DNA of 64,000 bases from positions 22,577,605 to 22,641,604 of the forward strand of contig CM055113.1 in assembly GCA_029204225.1 (NCBI GenBank). The letters are read 5' to 3'. A program made the translations under genes and the position numbers. Source of the stretch: Diphasiastrum complanatum. Taxonomy: Eukaryota > Streptophyta > Lycopodiopsida > Lycopodiales > Lycopodiaceae. Of this stretch, positions 63,619 to 64,000 are shown in pieces; position 1 is the stretch's first letter; every line of letters begins with the position of its first letter. Under the pieces are notes generated by a model. That model was not told the DNA's origin. It did no database searches and worked only from the letters and a program-made list of their open reading frames with translations.

Positions 63619-64000
63619 CTGTTGTAGGTGTGTGAGATCAACAAGTTAGAACAACTGAAATCTGAACTTTTTCACAGGCTTATAACAGTACAAGAGGGAG
63701 AAGATGGGCATTGGGTATTCTCGCCGATTAGCTGACTAGCTGCGATCCGTCGTCCTTCACAGGCCTCGTCTCTGACCACAGCTGCAGCACTGACAATAAT
63801 AACAATTGAGCTGAATAGAGACGAGAATCATTGCACCTAAACTGTTCTAGGATCAGCAGGTAACAGACAAATGTGTGTATGGAGTAGTGTTTGGCCCAGT
63901 TCAATGGATTTACTGCAACAAAGCTAAGCTCTTCTTCTCATAGATGATGATCGGCCCAAGGACGATCATCTGTGTGGCTTGTCTGTGCCCACAAGGATCA
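63619..64000. other. Right edge, nothing firmly recognised
   Basis: GC content is higher than in the introns and there are splice-like signals on the minus strand (CAGTGCTGCAG near 63.78 kb), but no conserved protein phrase. Could hold the N-terminal or leader exons of the NPF gene or part of a neighbouring gene. Confidence 0.25.

Overview
The window is plant nuclear DNA, most likely from a seed plant. The evidence is a DEAD-box RNA helicase and an NRT1/PTR (NPF) transporter, both with canonical GT-AG introns and sequences close to plant families, set in a dense patchwork of plant-type Ty3/Gypsy and Ty1/Copia LTR retrotransposons, a Helitron relic, a tRNA-derived SINE and a small inverted-repeat element. 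Nothing bacterial or organellar could be supported.

Layout. Positions 1-7150 hold the 5' portion of a broken minus-strand Gypsy element (LTR, primer site, tandem-repeat leader, gag, protease, RT/RNase H) that runs off the left edge. 7151-10100 is non-coding repeat debris with one retroelement primer-site match. 10100-17770 is a chain of fragments: Copia (+), Gypsy integrase plus 3' region (+), Copia (-), and a gag scrap (-). About 18130-25560 is the first host gene, a p68/RH20-like DEAD-box helicase; I resolve ten coding exons that join in frame into 583 residues. 25560-29045 has no gene I can support. 29046-45240 is a second retroelement thicket: a pol-less Gypsy copy ending in polypurine tract and LTR, a larger Tat-like Gypsy element with extra ORFs after integrase, a solo-LTR-like segment, a Copia relic, and a second pol-less copy split by an unknown insertion. 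45965-47900 has a Helitron helicase relic next to unidentified coding-like blocks. 48756-52100 is a Copia element with a piece of another Copia gag inside it. 52173-55155 contains a Gypsy LTR with an array of tiny hairpins, a large inverted repeat (arms about 650 bp) and an integrase scrap. 55713-62788 (minus) is the second host gene, an NPF transporter: four coding exons in frame (594 codons), N-terminal exon not found. Its introns carry an Argonaute PIWI fragment, a Copia scrap, a short inverted-repeat element and an 85-bp tRNA-derived SINE with a perfect 16-bp target duplication. A possible last exon of another minus-strand gene lies at 63399-63618.

The two host genes are independent: one acts on RNA in nucleus/cytoplasm, the other is a membrane transporter. 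The rest is a record of nested insertion and deletion. The LTR elements are treated as fossils: all show many interruptions, and no insertion age could be computed because no complete LTR pair is visible. The most unusual structures are the hairpin array in the LTR at 52194-52383, the head-to-head inverted repeat at 52680-54690, the shared pol-less architecture of two Gypsy copies, the 25-bp repeat leader shared by two Gypsy elements, and the exon-bounded Argonaute fragment in the NPF intron.
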